Below, one piece after another: positions 10,401-24,100 of a stretch of DNA of 64,000 nt; position 1 is the first letter of the stretch; every line of letters begins with the position of its first letter. Both the position numbers and the translations under genes were made by a program. Location of the stretch: contig NC_089980.1 of assembly GCF_036417845.1 (NCBI RefSeq), positions 67,640,501-67,704,500 of the forward strand, given 5' to 3'. Origin of the DNA: Apteryx mantelli. Lineage: Eukaryota; Chordata; Aves; Apterygiformes; Apterygidae. Below the pieces are notes generated by a model, which searched no databases, was not told where the DNA came from, and saw nothing but the letters and a program-made list of their open reading frames with translations.

Positions 10401-13400
10401 ATGAGCTTTTAATCACATAGCATAACATATTCAATAATGCTTCAGTTAAAAAAAAAAAAAGTTTAAAAACATTCAGATCAAACACGCCAGAATAGCTCTT
10501 GCTTAACTTGGTCTTTGGACCAGTAGACAAAGCAAACATAGTCGGATAGTGCCACCATATGGACTGTATCAAAAAGTTCTTTTTTTTAGTGCTAGACTAA
10601 AAACATGCTGCAAATACAGTTCAAGAAACTTTCAGCTACTGAAACTGAAGTCATTTTGCATTTGCTTACATTCTTACAAGGGCAAGCCATCTTTGTCAAA
10701 TGTCTGCCTTTGAACAGCACTCAGCTGAACAAACTGGGACCAAACATGGACAAATACCATACCAGGAAAAATCCTAAAAATCTTGGTGAATTAACTTCTT
10801 TTTATGTAATTCTAGGCAGAAGAACTAATCCTTCTGGTATCATTTGAAGAATCAGTGAGTTTGTTGACTTGTTTGGAACTACACGTGTAAACGGAAACAT
10901 AATTTAGCTTAACATATAAGGAAGTTGAAGTAATTATTTTCCTGAAGTACAATACTAAAGTCATACATCAATTACTCCATGTAAAAGTAATAAACAAGGC
11001 TTTTCCCACAGACTATGTCATCAGTCAGAGTAAAATGATGATTTGGAGACAACAGTAAAAGACTAACTTGACAGGAAGAGAGGGTTGACTTTGGAGACAT
11101 TTGAAGATGTCCCATAAGGTCTAATATGAAAGGACATCTAAAAGGAAAGGAAGAGAGATGGGGGTGTTTAATAAGGGGCAGGAAGCTTGGTGTGCTACCT
11201 GAGCACCTGACAGGAACAAACCCAATATTGCCAAGACAGGAGAAGGAAGATGAAATCAATAAATACTCTCTGGAGAACCTTGTTTATTATTATTCTAAGA
11301 AATGTGATCTTTGAACCTTTTTGTTTTACCTCAGTTGCTCCTCATCCTTAAGTGACAGAATCAAGATCAGTGCTTCATGTCCCCAAATGCTTCATGTCCT
11401 CAAAATGTATTTCTAATTCTCATGGTTCAGAGAAAAGCTTGAAAATATGGCACAGAAGTAAACATAGAGGATGTAATTACAAAGAATTTCCCCAAATTTA
11501 TTTATTCAAATGAGTATTTTGGAAGGTTGACCTAAGGTTTTTGAACATCGGAGACTGACAACGTTGTACCCCTCATCTTATTCCTCCCTCTCTTGTTCCT
11601 CCCTTTCCCATCTTCTACAATTTTGCCCATTATCCCATGGTTTCCAATCTCCTAATCTTTCCTTTTCCTTTCCCCAGTTCCCTTCCTTTTTGTTCCCTTT
11701 TCCCTCTCATGCTTACTGCCTATTACGTCCTGCAATGTCATATTCTGGGCATGCTCCTCTGGCAGTGCTATTCTTGCATCCCTTTTTGGGCCTATGTGCT
11801 GCACATTAGTGCCACTGCTCAGCCTAGCTGAGGAAACAACAACCCATACTGGCAGGGCTTTACAAGAGCATCTCCCTTGATCTAAATAGCAAGACAGTTG
11901 GTACAGGAGCAGCAGAGAGATTGGGGAAGGAGAAATAGTTTACCCAGAGATACAGGTAGATTAGACAGATTGACTTATTTGTTCTCTCTGCATTCCTATT
12001 TTACAATTTCTAAAAGTAAAGAGGAAATGTGTCTATTGCTCCCTTCCCTCTCCCTCATGGCAAAAGGATATGTGGGAAGAGAAGAGGACAGCAGAGAAAA
12101 AAAGTCTATTACTAGTCCAGGTAGACTTAGAAAAAGATTCAGCTGAGACTTGCTTCAAGATCTTGGTATTTTCAAAACCCAGCTCTTAGTGGAGGAGAAA
12201 AGATGCAGATGTTCTCTAACCTCCAACCCCTCTGTGTCATCTCATAGCCCCTTCATTGCTTATTCTTTCAATCTTTATATCATTTGCAATGAGTCACCCA
12301 CTGGAAGGGTATCTTTCCATGAATGCTCCACTTTCTGTGACCTTACAGATGTGTATTTCCCACACAAGAAAAATATGAGTCTAGCCTGAAGCTTATATCT
12401 CTGATCATACAACATCAACCTGGAGGAATGCCTGCTCCCATGATGTTGCATGACCTGTAATCAACACATTTATTTAAGATTTTTTTCCATAGCTATCATC
12501 ATTTTACTATCAGCTATCTTGTTCCTTGTCACTGTCTTTATGTTTGAAGTCCCAGAATAATCTATGTTTTCTGACTTGTATATTGATCTTAATAGAAAAT
12601 ATATCAAAAAGTTAGAAAAACAATTTTAGTATCCTAAATAAGTTCAATATTTTAAATGGCAAAGCATGTACCTGAGCCACTGTATGCTATGTGTGAATGG
12701 AAGAATTTATCCAGAGTTTTTTCTGCCCTCATTTTCAGTATATCTTAAATTCATTAGATTAAGAATAGCATCTTGGTATTCATGAAAATTTCCAAGGGCA
12801 GAAATCTGTCATCTCTGTGCAATGAATCTTATCAAATATTATTCTCCACCTTTTGATGTTGACAGATAGCATGAGAAGTTTCTCTGAAAAACATCAGTAT
12901 TCTTCTGTGGGAAATCTATGCTTTTCATCATGATTATTTTCATTCAGGAGCACAAACCTCTGTGTTCGTTTGTCAAATAGCAGATAATGAATAAGAAGCT
13001 TGATGTTTTCTATGAACAACTGCAACTTATATAGACTCTTTTAGATGGTGTTATTTAAAACAATATTATAACTTTTGGAAAAACTCCTTATTTGTTTCAT
13101 AGACATATGAAATCTTGCATATTGTGACTAATTCATCCCTAAAATGCCTGAATATTTTTTTTCTGGATGGCTCCTTTGTTCAGCTGCGATTTGGGGTATA
13201 TTATGCAGTCTCAAAGCAACAGCTGTTTTGCACTGCAGTATTCATTTCAGGAAAATACTGTTCTATGATACCAACATTACAGCATGTAGTTAAAATTCAT
13301 CACAATAATTATTCAGTAAATAGATCCCTCCACCAGGACAAGAAGACTCTGGGGGAAGCTTTTGGAAAAATACTTCTCTTGACAAAATCCTAGCTGTGTC

Positions 13401-13834
13401 TCTCTGATTGCCAAAAATGAAAATGTATAATTGCAAGAGAAGCCCAGATAGCCCACAAATTATTCATATCCCTACAGTATTTTCCTTTGAATCACCAGTA
13501 GCATCTTTTATAAAACTGATCCCTCAGATTATTATGTGGAGCCCTGTGCATATTGACTTCAATAGTGCTATTTACAGATGCCTGCCAGAGTCAAATTTAT
13601 GGAATTGAAGCTTAAATGTTTCTAGCTCCTGAGCAATTATCTCTTGAGATTACTCAGACTGTCTATGAGTTCTCCAGAGATGGACTTTTTTTTGCCACTT
13701 ACTCAGTTTCATCACTACAAAGGGGGTTCAGAGTGGGTATGAAACGCTACCAAATCGGAACAGCCGCATTCTGTGTTCACTTTGTGCTGGTCTGGATGGT
13801 GGTGTACCAATGGTACAAGCCATCACTTTGATTG
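10401..13834. other. Non-coding spacer
   Basis: AT-rich with an A-run at about 10447-10460 and a pyrimidine-rich stretch at about 11560-11720. The short open frames look random in composition. No gene recognised. Confidence 0.45.
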
Positions 13835-13856
13835 GCCTAGAGCGCAGCTAACAGAG

Positions 13857-14260
13857 GCAGCGAACAGACGCAGCAGTTTGCGCAGCAGTGTTTGGGCTCT
13901 GACTAGAACTTGAGGATCTTGTTGGAAGCTGTGGGCTTTCTGAGGACCCCCGAGGAACTAGAAGGTGATTGCTGTGAACAGGAAAGGGGAAGCTAGGCAA
14001 GGACAACTGCAGGAGGCCTTGACTTCTCCTGGGAAAAGCTCTAGCTAGGAGTGGCTGCTGCTAACGAGCTCTCTTGGTTGCCCCTGACCAGAGGGAGCTG
14101 GGGCCTTTGATCCTGGTGGCCCTTGATTAGGGCGAGTCAAGCATCCTGTGAGTCAGTGCTAGGGAGAGGCCTATATAAGAGCCAGGCCCAGAGTGCAGTG
14201 AACAGATGCAGCAGTTTGTAAACAGAGGCAGCAAACAGATGCAGCAGTTTGTGCGGCAGG
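13857..14260 (+). promoter_or_regulatory. CR1 5' UTR with repeated motif and TATA-like box
   Basis: The motif aacagaYgcagcagtttg occurs three times (13863-13880, 14201-14218, 14234-14251), followed in the first and last copies by YgcRgcag. Between the first and second copies lies TATATAAG at 14172-14179, 20-30 bases before the repeated segment. A LINE must carry its own promoter in its 5' UTR. Repeated promoter segments are known from mouse L1. That role here is inference. Confidence 0.5.
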
Positions 14261-14479
14261 GTGCATGAAGGAACCTTGGTTTCTGATCCCTGTGGTGTAC
14301 GTTTCCTCAAGTATGGTTGTGAAGCCGCAGAGCACACTCCCCAGTGGCTGTTGGAGTTGCTGTGTCAGAAGCTTGGACCCAGACCGACCCTCTGACAGTA
14401 GATGCAGCTCTACAGGTCTCAGGCTGCAGGGAGTGCTTGGGGCCTCTCCGGGAGGCCTGGGCTGGCAGCCAGCTCTCCT

Positions 14480-15369
14480 GTAGGAGGTGTGCTGCTGTTG
14501 ATGAGTTGTGTGTCAGGTAAGGGAGTTACAGGAGGAGGTCAGTAGGCTGTGTAGCATCTGAGAAGCGGATCAAGAGATAGACAGGGTATTCTCAGAGACT
14601 GTGCAGCTTCGGGAGTCCCAACCCCCCACAGCAGTGGAGTTGCTGGAGGACTCTGCCGTGTGAAACGGTACATCATAACACTGTAGAAGAAGGCTGGAAA
14701 CTGGTCACTGCTCGTGGGAGGAGAAAGGCTCCTAGTCCTCCTGAAGACCTGAAGCTGAAGAACAGGTTTAGTGCCCTCCAGGATGAGGAGGAGATGGGCA
14801 TGGCTGCAAGGGAAGCAACTGGGACAACAGACCCTGTGCCTTGCCGGAACGCCCGGAAGAAGTGGCGGGTGATCGTTGTGGGGGACTCCCTGCTGTGGGG
14901 GATGGAGGCATCTATCTGCTGACCTGACCTCATGTCTAGAGAGGTTTGTGGCCTGCCGAGGGCTTGCGTATGAGATGTCATGGAAAGACTGCCAAGGCTT
15001 GTCCATGCTTCAGACTATTACCCACTGCTGCTCTTCCATGTGGGCGCTAATGACACCAAGGGCGAATTGGAAACCATCAAGCAGGATTTCAGAGTTCTGG
15101 GGATGATGATCAAAGGTCTGGGAGCCCAGGTCATCTTCTCCTCAATCCTGCCAGTGAGGGGGATGGATGAGAGGAGGAGGATATGGACTTTCCAAGTTAA
15201 TGACTGGCTGTGCTGCTGGTGTTGGCAACAGGGTTTTGGTTTCTATGACCATGGGACCCTGTTTGAAGATCGACAACTGCTGGGGAGAGATGGGATCCAC
15301 CTCACGAGGCGGGGCACGCGGGTCTTTGCCAACAGGTTGGCCAACCTGGTAAGGAGGGCTTTAAACTAG
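14480..15369 (+). pseudogene. CR1 ORF1 remnant (SGNH esterase domain)
   Basis: CR1 ORF1 encodes an RNA-binding protein with a coiled coil and a C-terminal SGNH-type esterase. The early part (about 14480-14670) shows coiled-coil-like text with in-frame stops. The esterase nucleophile motif VVGDSLL is encoded at about 14875-14895. A frameshift follows near 14920, and 14980-15369 is then open: it carries the GANDT block (family Asn), VIFSSILPVRG and the RDGIHLT block holding the catalytic Asp and His. It ends at a stop at 15367-15369. The domain motifs survive but the frame does not. Confidence 0.88.
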
Positions 15370-15534
15370 GAAAGATGGGGGGAAGGGGAGAGTTATAGTG
15401 CCAGGGTAGCTGGCAAAAGACTGCTCAAGTCAGGATGCCTCCAGCAGGTGAATGCAGCCAGGGAAGTGCGCATGGGATGTGGTTATGGAGGACCCTCTTC
15501 TATCCCTCCTGGGAAATCTGCATGTTCAATCACC

Positions 15535-18055
15535 TCCCTGAAATGCCTGTGCACCAATGCATGCAGCATGGGGAACAAACAGGAAGAACTAGAGATCTGT
15601 GTGCGGTTGCAGGCCATGATCTCATTGCCATTACAGAGACATGGTGGGATAGCTCGCATGACTGGAGTGCTGTCATGGATGGCTACGTGCTCTTTAGGAC
15701 AGACAGGCCAGGAAAGCGAGGTGGTGGAGTTGCTCTTTATGTGAGGGAGCAACTGGAATGTATAGAGCTGTGCCTAGGGGTGGATGAAGAGCAAGTCGAG
15801 AGCTTATGGGTAAGGATTAAAGGGCAGGCTAGCATGGGTGGCACTGTTGTGGGTGTTTACTACAGGCCACCTGATCAGGATGAGGAAGTCGATGAGGCCT
15901 TCTACAGACAGCTGGAAGTAGCCTCACAATCCCAGGCCCTGGTTCTCATGGGGGACTTCAACCACCCTGATATCTGCTGGAGAGACAACACAGCTAGGCA
16001 CAAACAGTCCTGGAGGTTCCTGCAGAGCATTGGTGACAACTTCTTGACACAGGTGGTGGAGGAGCCAACAAGGAGAGGTGTGCTGCTGGACCTGGTACTA
16101 ACAAACAAAGAAGGACTGGTGGAAGATGTGAAGGTCGGGGGCTGCCTTGGCTGCAGTGACCATGAGATGGTGGAGTTCAGGATCCTGCGAGGAGGCAGCA
16201 GGGCACCAAGTAGGATCACAACCCTGGACTTCAGGAGAGCAAACTTTGGCCTCTTCAGGGACCTGCTTGGAGGAATCCCATGGGTTAGGGCCCTAGAAGG
16301 CCCTAGGGCCCTCATCTGGCGAGAGATATCAAGGACAACAAGAAGGGCTTCTTCAAATACATCAGTAGCAAGAGGAAGACTAGAAAGAATGTGGGCCTGC
16401 TGCTGAATGGGGTGGGTGCCCTGGTGACGAAGGATGCAGAGAAGGCAGAGTTACTGAATGCCGCCTTTGCTTCAGCCTTTACTGCTCAGGCCAGCCCTCA
16501 GGAACCCCAGACCCTGGAGGCAAGAGAGAAAGTCTGGAGGAAGGAAGACTTTCCCTTGGTGGAGGAGGATTGGGTTAGAGATCATTTAAGCAAACTTGAC
16601 ACCCACAAATCCATGGGCCCTGATGGGATGCACCCATGAGGGCTGAGGGAGCTGGCGGATGTCATTGCTAAGGCACTCTCCATCATCTTGGAAAGGTCAT
16701 GGAGAACAGGAGAGGCGCCTGAGGACTGGAAGAAAGCCAATGTCACCCCAGTCTTCAAAAAGGGCAAGAAGGAGGACCCAGGGAACTACAGGCCAGTCAG
16801 CCTCACCTGCATCCCTGGAAAGGTGATGGAGCAGCTCATCCTGGAGGCCATCTCCAAGCATGTGGAGGAAAAGAAAGTGATCAGGAGTAGTCAGCATGGC
16901 TTCACCAAGGGGAAATCATGCTTAACCAATCTGATAGCCTTCTATGATGGAATGACAGGCTGGGTAGATGAGGGGAGAGCAGTGGATGTTGTCTACCTTG
17001 ACTTCAGCAAGGCTTTCGAGACTGTCTCCCATAACATCCTCATAGGGAAGCTCAGGAAGTGTGGGCTGGATGAGTGGACAGTGAGGTGGATTGAGAACTG
17101 GCTGAGTGGCAGAGCTCAGAGGGTTGTGATCAGTGGCACAAAGTCTAGTTGGAGGCCTGTAGCTAGCGGCGTCCCCCAGGGGTCAGTACTGGGTCCAGTC
17201 TTGTTCAACTTCTTCATCAGTGACCTGGATGAAGGGACAGAGTGCACCCTCAGCAAGTTTGCTGATGATACAAAACTGGGAGGAGTGGTGGATACCCCAG
17301 AGGGCTGTGCTGCCATTCAGAGAGACCTGGCCAGGCTGGAGAGGTGGGCGGAGAGGAACCTCATGAAGTTCAACAAAGGCAAGTGCAGGGTCCTGCACCT
17401 GGGGAGGAATAACCCCCCGCACCAGTACAGGTTGGGGGCTGACCTGCTGGAAAGCAGCTCTGCTGAGAAGGACCTGGGAGTGCTGGTGGACACCAAGTTA
17501 AGCATGAGGCAGCAATGTGCCCTTGTGGCCAAGAAGGCTAGTGGTATCCTGGGGTGCATCAGGAAGATTGTTGCCAGCAGGTCGAGGGAGGTGATCCTCC
17601 CCCTCTACTCAGCCCTGGTGAGGCCACATCTGGAGTACTGCGTCCAGTTCTGGGCTCCCCAGTACAAGAGGGATGTGGCACTACTGGAGCAAGTCCAGCA
17701 AAGGGCTACAAAGATGATTAGGGGACTGGAGCATCTCTCTTATGAGGAAAGGCTGAGAGAGCTGGGCCTGTTTAGCCTAGAGAAGAGAAGGCTGAGAGGA
17801 GATCTTATCAACGTGTACAAGTATCTTAAGGGAGGGTGTCAAGAGGATGGAGCCAGACTCTTTTCAGTGGTTCCCAGTGACAGGACAAGAGGCAACGGGC
17901 ACAAACTGAAACACAGTTCCATCTGAACATGAGAAAACTTCTTCACTGTGAGGGTGACAGAGCACTGGAACAGGTTGCCCAGAGAGGTTGTGGAGTCTCC
18001 TTCTCTGGAGATATTCAAAATGCGCCTGGATGCAATCCTGTGCAATGTGCTCTAG
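15535..18055 (+). pseudogene. CR1 ORF2 remnant (endonuclease and reverse transcriptase)
   Basis: ORF2 would nick target DNA and copy the element RNA there. The AP endonuclease part (to about 16300) keeps ITETWWDS, RPGKRGGGVALYVRE, VVGVYYRPPD, LVLMGDFNHPDICW and CSDHEM. A frameshift near 15610 precedes it. At about 16300-16320 roughly a hundred codons between endonuclease and RT are missing, with a frame change. A stop interrupts the RT at 16636-16638. RT motifs follow: [34 protein letters not shown] and the catalytic FADDTKL (about 17257-17277). A 4-base deletion near 17914 shifts the last 45 or so codons, whose ancestral stop is the tag at 18053-18055. Confidence 0.93.
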
Positions 18056-18130
18056 GTGACCCTGCTTGAGCAGGGGTGTTGGACTAGATGATCTCCAGAG
18101 GTCCCTTCCAACCTCAGCAATTCTGTGATT

Positions 18131-21100
18131 AACACATCCAAGTCTGAAATGGAGCACTCCAGAAATAAAAGTGTAACCCAGTATAGATTTACCTGGAGCA
18201 CCAATAGTCTGCAGGGCAGACTACTGCAGGCTCATATCCTCTGGGCACAGAGGAGAACTAGCAACACACAGTCAGTAATGGCTTATATGGGTTTGGATGC
18301 ATTTGTCCAGAATTCCTGACCCTTAGAGCTCAAGATTTATTAAGCTTACTCTCCATAATAGCAAGCCATCTGAGAGCAGTAAAAATTAATGACCTATAAC
18401 AGAAAATGGTTAAATTAATTATTCACCGGTTTCCAAAGAATCATTACCTATTGCATTTGCATTCTCTGTGGAGTTCTTTGGTTAGCTTACTGAGGGCGCT
18501 TAGCTCAGCGGATGCTAGAAGAACAGATGTTTATGTGGGTGCTCATGAGAGAGAATAGTGGGAATTGTCAGGGGTGGAGAGGATGGCCCTCTGGGTGAGG
18601 GCAAAGGTTTGAGCGTTTTGTGTTTTGTGGGATGTACAGATTTGCTGCAATAAGAAAGAAGAAAGGAATGTCTGGAAGGAATGACTCCACCACACAATGG
18701 GTAAGTGGGGAACAGTGCAAGGAACCGTGGTCTTTCATCAGAGCAAACTTATGTGTTATGAGCAGACTCTTGTGTGTGCTGGGGGAAATGCAGATCCCTT
18801 GACAGAACACTTTTATCTTTTCCCACTGAAAATTGATCAAGCACCTGCTTTTGCTCTTGGCTGCTTCTCTGCTTAAGCGGAGGTTAGACAGACAAACAGC
18901 TTGCTGTCAGCATCTTGTCTTTGCAGCAGACAGTAACAGGCCAGCTCTAATGAACTGCAGCTCAACATGCAAGGCAAGGATGACAGACCTGCCGAATGCA
19001 TATCCTGGGAAATGCCTTTAAACCTCAAATACTTTTTCTTTTGATGTTTTTCTTTGTCCTTCTCCTGAGAGTAGTATTGGTGATTAGGGACTTGGATTTT
19101 TTTTTCAATATGATGTTTTCCTAAAGTGTACAGAAAGCAATCATTTGCACAACAAAGAAGAAATGCAAATCACCCAGTCTTACAGTAATTTGTACTGTGC
19201 TTAGTACAATGGAACTGTAATTCCCATATAGGATATCTTGGGGAGACTGTAATAACAATAATAGGTAATAACAAAAACAAGCACGCTATGTTGGCATACA
19301 GGGCATTTCCCATGGACTTTACAGTCCTTAAACCCTTACTTAAGATATTGTGAGGTACTGTGGTGCTCTGTACTTTTGCAGGTGATTAATCAAGGCTTTA
19401 TATACTTTAGAACATTCTGATAACTGTGTACATCTTAATTTTCCTTGGGCAAATCAGAAATGCCATAACAGAAGTACAAGTCCAGTTAAGTTTCTCATGA
19501 GCTACATGCAAGGTTTGTTTGATTCATAAGAATGACTGGGTATTCCATGACTATGGTGTGATGGAAAACCTGTCGGTCAGACAAAGAAGATTAAACTTTC
19601 ATGACTTCTGAAAGGCAATTTCCTTTAATTGTTCATCTTACCTTCATTCTTAATCTTCCCCATAGGATTTCATCTTGCTCTAAATTTTAGAAAAGGCGCT
19701 TTTTTTCTAGTAAAACTTCTATAGTATTAGTAAACTATGAAGCTGGCCTTAATGATCAAATATTTATCACTGCTTTGGTTAGCATTACTTACTTAACTAT
19801 GGTGTGACTCGGAAAGCAGATTTTTACTGCCATAAGCCATTCACCTAGTAAAATGAAAGAGGAATTTTCAGTTTGTTCACCTATCAAAGAAATGCAGTCA
19901 TGAAAATTAAGCAGTAATCCCATCTGAGTTGTATATACAAGTGAAAAACCTAACTAAATCCAACCAAAATGGCATCTGTTGTGGCATATCATTCCACAAA
20001 GACTATTTTTTCTTGACAAGTCTGATAGACCAGATCTGGTGTATGGCATTAGACTGGCAAAATCCTGTCATAAAGTGGTTGAGAAATTTTTTTTAGCATT
20101 GGAGTCTATATTAGTATTAGCTTGGAAACTGTCTTATTAAAAACATATGGACATACTACTAAAGATTTTGTTCCTATCATCCTTCTCATCTTATTTTTGA
20201 AAGAGATTTCAAATATGCAGGAGATATAAATACTTTCTAAATGTTTATCTGTCCATGCTGCACAGGATTAGATATCTCAATATATGTGGGGGTATTTTCA
20301 TTAACAGTATGTTTTAATTATGTTCTTATCTAACACACGAAATGGCAGTAGGGAACAGTTTCTGCCAAAATAAATATAAAACTAGGTCCCAGAAGGGTAC
20401 TTTGAATCCAGTATGTCATATATCTAGCTAGATATTCCTAACTGTGTGTTGAGATGAAGACCATTTCAATGGTAAGACATATTTTATGTTTCAGTGAAAT
20501 AAGAATTACAGATAGCACTCTCTGTCCACCCAATGGAAGCACCAGTGTGCAGAAGCACTGAACATCCACACAAATCCACTGATGTACCAGTCCACATGCT
20601 AGCAGTAGCACTTAAGAATATTTTTGCCTGTTGTGAGCAATACCACATTATGAGTCAAGTCTATTAAGGTCTATGCAGTAACTTGGGACAAATACAATTC
20701 TGCTCCTAAATAGTTCATGCACTTTAAAGGTAAATCAGACACCCGCTGCTCATGCCAGCAAACTGATGTTTGTGAAAGACAAGTGCCTCTCAGCATGAAC
20801 AAATATAGATATATTTGTGAATGTTATTTGTCAATGCAACTTAACATTTTAATCCTCCTTAGGGAATGGGAAAAAAGGATGTAGTTTCTTTCCATCTTTT
20901 AAACAGCAGGTATGAGCGAGTACAACAGCACAGGAAGGTTTTTTTACCCCATGCTCATAGCTGGATGCAAAATTTACAGCTCCACTATGGAGTTCTATCA
21001 CTTACTATGAAAATGTTAAAATAATATTATTTTACTGTTGAGTTATACTGAGCTGTGTTTGGGTGATCCTTTCTTTCTGCCCCCCTACTTGGTCCCTTTT

Positions 21101-24100
21101 TAATGGGAATTAGAGGAAAAAATGGAATTGTCTCAGAAGAAGGCTGGTAATCCAAACAAAGGTAGCGACCCTACCAAATGTCATACTACAGTACTTCAGG
21201 TCTCAGGAGGTTCAGGGTTCACCTTCGCCCCAGTGCAGAACTGGCTAAGTAGATTCTGAGGTCTATTGCTTTTTCCTTTTGTCCCTAGCACCATAGCTGA
21301 AAACAGGAAGAAGCCGTGCTCTGGAGAGACAATGGTAGATCTCTTTCATAGGTGGTAAATTTGTGTAAGATGGGCAAATTTGGCAGTTGGTCAAAAGTTT
21401 CCCCCCTCTGGAAAGCATATTGGTGGGTTTGACCTTCATCTGCTGAATGGGAAGTGGTTCACATGATGCATTTGTGGGAACAAAGAACCAAGAGGGACTT
21501 CTTGGGTCACTGACTCCAGTTCTCTGCCACTATGGGCAATCAGGTCATATAATCCCATTCAGTAATTTAGCAAACTGCAACTTAAAAACTAGGTAAGTTT
21601 ATGCCTTCATTTTACCTAATTAATTGCTTGTAAGTGAAGAAGCCTCAGACAATGGCAGTACGTTGCTCTCTTCTGTTCTGGGCTGATTACTCACAATTTA
21701 GTCACCTGACAAAATAAAGGTTTGAATTTTGGGATTTCAAGTTGGAGCCCAAACTGCTGTGCATGGATTACTAGCTGTACACAGGCCATGACAAAATGGT
21801 ATGCAAGTTGTTCTTAGCTATGAAACAGTGATAGAGCACGTTCCTGACTTTCTGTCAGACCATCTTTACCCTCTCCCTCTTTCACCTCCTTGTGTCCCCA
21901 GGGGTTGCTATTACCATGGGCCCACACAGGCTCCATAAAGCTGACTCTCTGCACCATACTCCCTAACTATTAATGGGTTGCAGGAGCACAGTGCAGAGAT
22001 GCTACAAGTTATTATGTTGCTTCCAGCAGGACCTGCTGCCCCTGTAAACATTAAGTACTTGAGTAATATAGACTTGGCTCAGATTAGATTTTTCAAATAG
22101 TCTGTCACCTTAAATTCAACTAGTGTTGAAATGCATTAACATAAAATGTATAAACCTGTGTCTACACCCTTTTCTAATTCCCTGCCCCTCACATTCCCTC
22201 ACACACATTCATACACAAACAGTCTTCAATATCACAAATGTCATGAAAAGGAAGAGAAATCTGAAAACCTCTTGCTGGCAGGAGGGGAGAGATCTCCTCT
22301 ATGCCTCTTTCTAAGTTTCTTAGTCACCATTCATCAGACTCTATAAGCCTTCCATGTTAGGGAAAGTTTACAGTTTCACAGTTTTGAGTTAAATACTGGA
22401 CCTAAAAATTTTGTATATGTCCCTGTAAATACAAAGTGTATTCAGATTCTACACTGTGACGTTATCTACTCAGTCATGTAAAGGTACAAATTTAGCAATG
22501 AGGGTCCTTCTTTTTGTGTTATGTTCTTAGAATTTTGTATCTTCCAAAAATATTGAGTATCTGAAATTCCAATGCATTTTCTGTCCAGGATTCTCCTTCT
22601 GAAAAATCTGGGGAAAAAAAATCAGTAGAATCTAATATGCTTCTGGAAACCAAAGGCTTTCCTGGTGTGATGACTTACTGCAGCCGTATTTCTTTGCATT
22701 TGTAGCAGGTATATCGTATTCAAAGGTGTATTCTGATAGAGCCAGCAGCTGGAAGTAGGCTATTTAACCCTTCTAGTGGAGGTTAGGATCTGCAGCAGAT
22801 AAACAGCAGAAATCTGCAGTTTAGTCTTGATGTAGATTCAAGTGAATCATTAAAGACAGTAGTCTCTGGCAGTAGTTTCTCTGTCATTTTTCCACATTAT
22901 TAGTGGCTTTTAAAATGGATAATTTGATGGAAGACAGGAACATTTTTCATCACTGCTCAAATAAAAAAAAATTCCTGAGTTTCTTCATGCATCCGCAGAG
23001 CTGTAAAACTAACCAAGGACAAATATGAGACTGCTGAAATATGAAACAATTAAAGGAAATCCCAGCCTAAATCATAATCTCCAGATGGAAAGTGTTGAAA
23101 AAGGTTTCACTGCATGCTCATTCTACTCTTTTTCTCTTTTCAGTGAGCTGTGTTTACTTTTGAACTAAAAGATTTTGTGTGTTTGCTCCATAGAATTCAG
23201 CATATGTACTTATGATGTCTTGAGAGGTGCCAGTAAGAGTAAGCAACTGAAAAATGAAAAGTAGTTTTCAGCAAGTTAATTTAAAATTCTGATACAGTGT
23301 TAATTTTTTGCTTCTAGTCACCCTTCTGTCAGGCACTGGTTGACGGTAAAAAAAATCTGCGTTCAATTTGTAGGGTTTACTGATGATACTTGAACATCAT
23401 CCCTGTAAGTCTTGGACCAAAAAGTGATTTCAACTAAATTAATCTCTACACACCCAGTAAACAGTAGTTCTCCACCACAAGTGTTTTGTTAAACAAAAAA
23501 TAAAAATATCTAGTAAATCAGGACTTTACTGGAAGGAAAAGAAAAAGAAAAGATTCTTAAATACTTCACAGAAAGCACTTGCTGCCCCCAAAGCAGACTG
23601 GCGATAGTGCTAAGTCCTTCCCCCACAGCTGTGCACAGCTGAGGAAGAAGCAGCCGCCAACGCACTTCTGCACTGCTCGTGGGGTCACATTTCTGCAGGA
23701 TTTACACAAAGCCCTGCTACAGAGAGAAGATCCCTGAAGGATTCAGAAACCTCTCAGGATTGTCTTTGCTCTTCATTTCCTCATACAAGGTCTGCAAGCC
23801 AGAGCATGCCCTTAGGGTGACTGTTCACCTGCCAGAATTGCCTTGTGTATGTACAGTTTGACTGTCTACAGATTTTCTAATTCATGATGATACCCACCAC
23901 ATTTCTTTCCCTGAGAGTTCTTCTCTTTCTTCAGGGATTAAGGCTTGCACAGTTTCATAAAATTTAAGGATGTAATTCAGGTCTTCTTTTAAGGGGTAAA
24001 AGGCTGTGTTCATTTCATTGGAACTGAACTCAGTTATAGCAGAAATGTATTTGACAGTATGAGTTATATAATACTTTACTTGCTGCAGCTTGCTGATAAG

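Larger units (their letters stand above)
13835..18130 (+). mobile_element. Long CR1 LINE with both ORFs decayed
   Basis: A CR1 non-LTR retrotransposon in forward orientation. In order: a GC-richer 5' region (from about 13835, left edge approximate), an ORF1 remnant with an SGNH esterase, an ORF2 remnant with AP-type endonuclease and reverse transcriptase, and a 3' UTR with the signature ggtcccttccaacctcagca followed by attctgtgatt at 18121-18130. At about 4.3 kb it is close to full length, unusual because most avian CR1 copies are cut to a few hundred bases. No target duplication is seen, as normal for CR1. Multiple stops, frameshifts and an internal deletion make it inactive. Confidence 0.95.

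Noticed and set aside
11560-11830. Pyrimidine-rich 81-codon open frame
   Set aside because: Ser/Phe/Pro-rich translation of a simple pyrimidine tract; not a gene.
18491-18560. tRNA-like 5' part (gcgcttagctcagcggat)
   Set aside because: It resembles an acceptor/D-arm start, but there is no T-arm (ttcRa) at the right distance and no matching acceptor strand, so not a tRNA gene.
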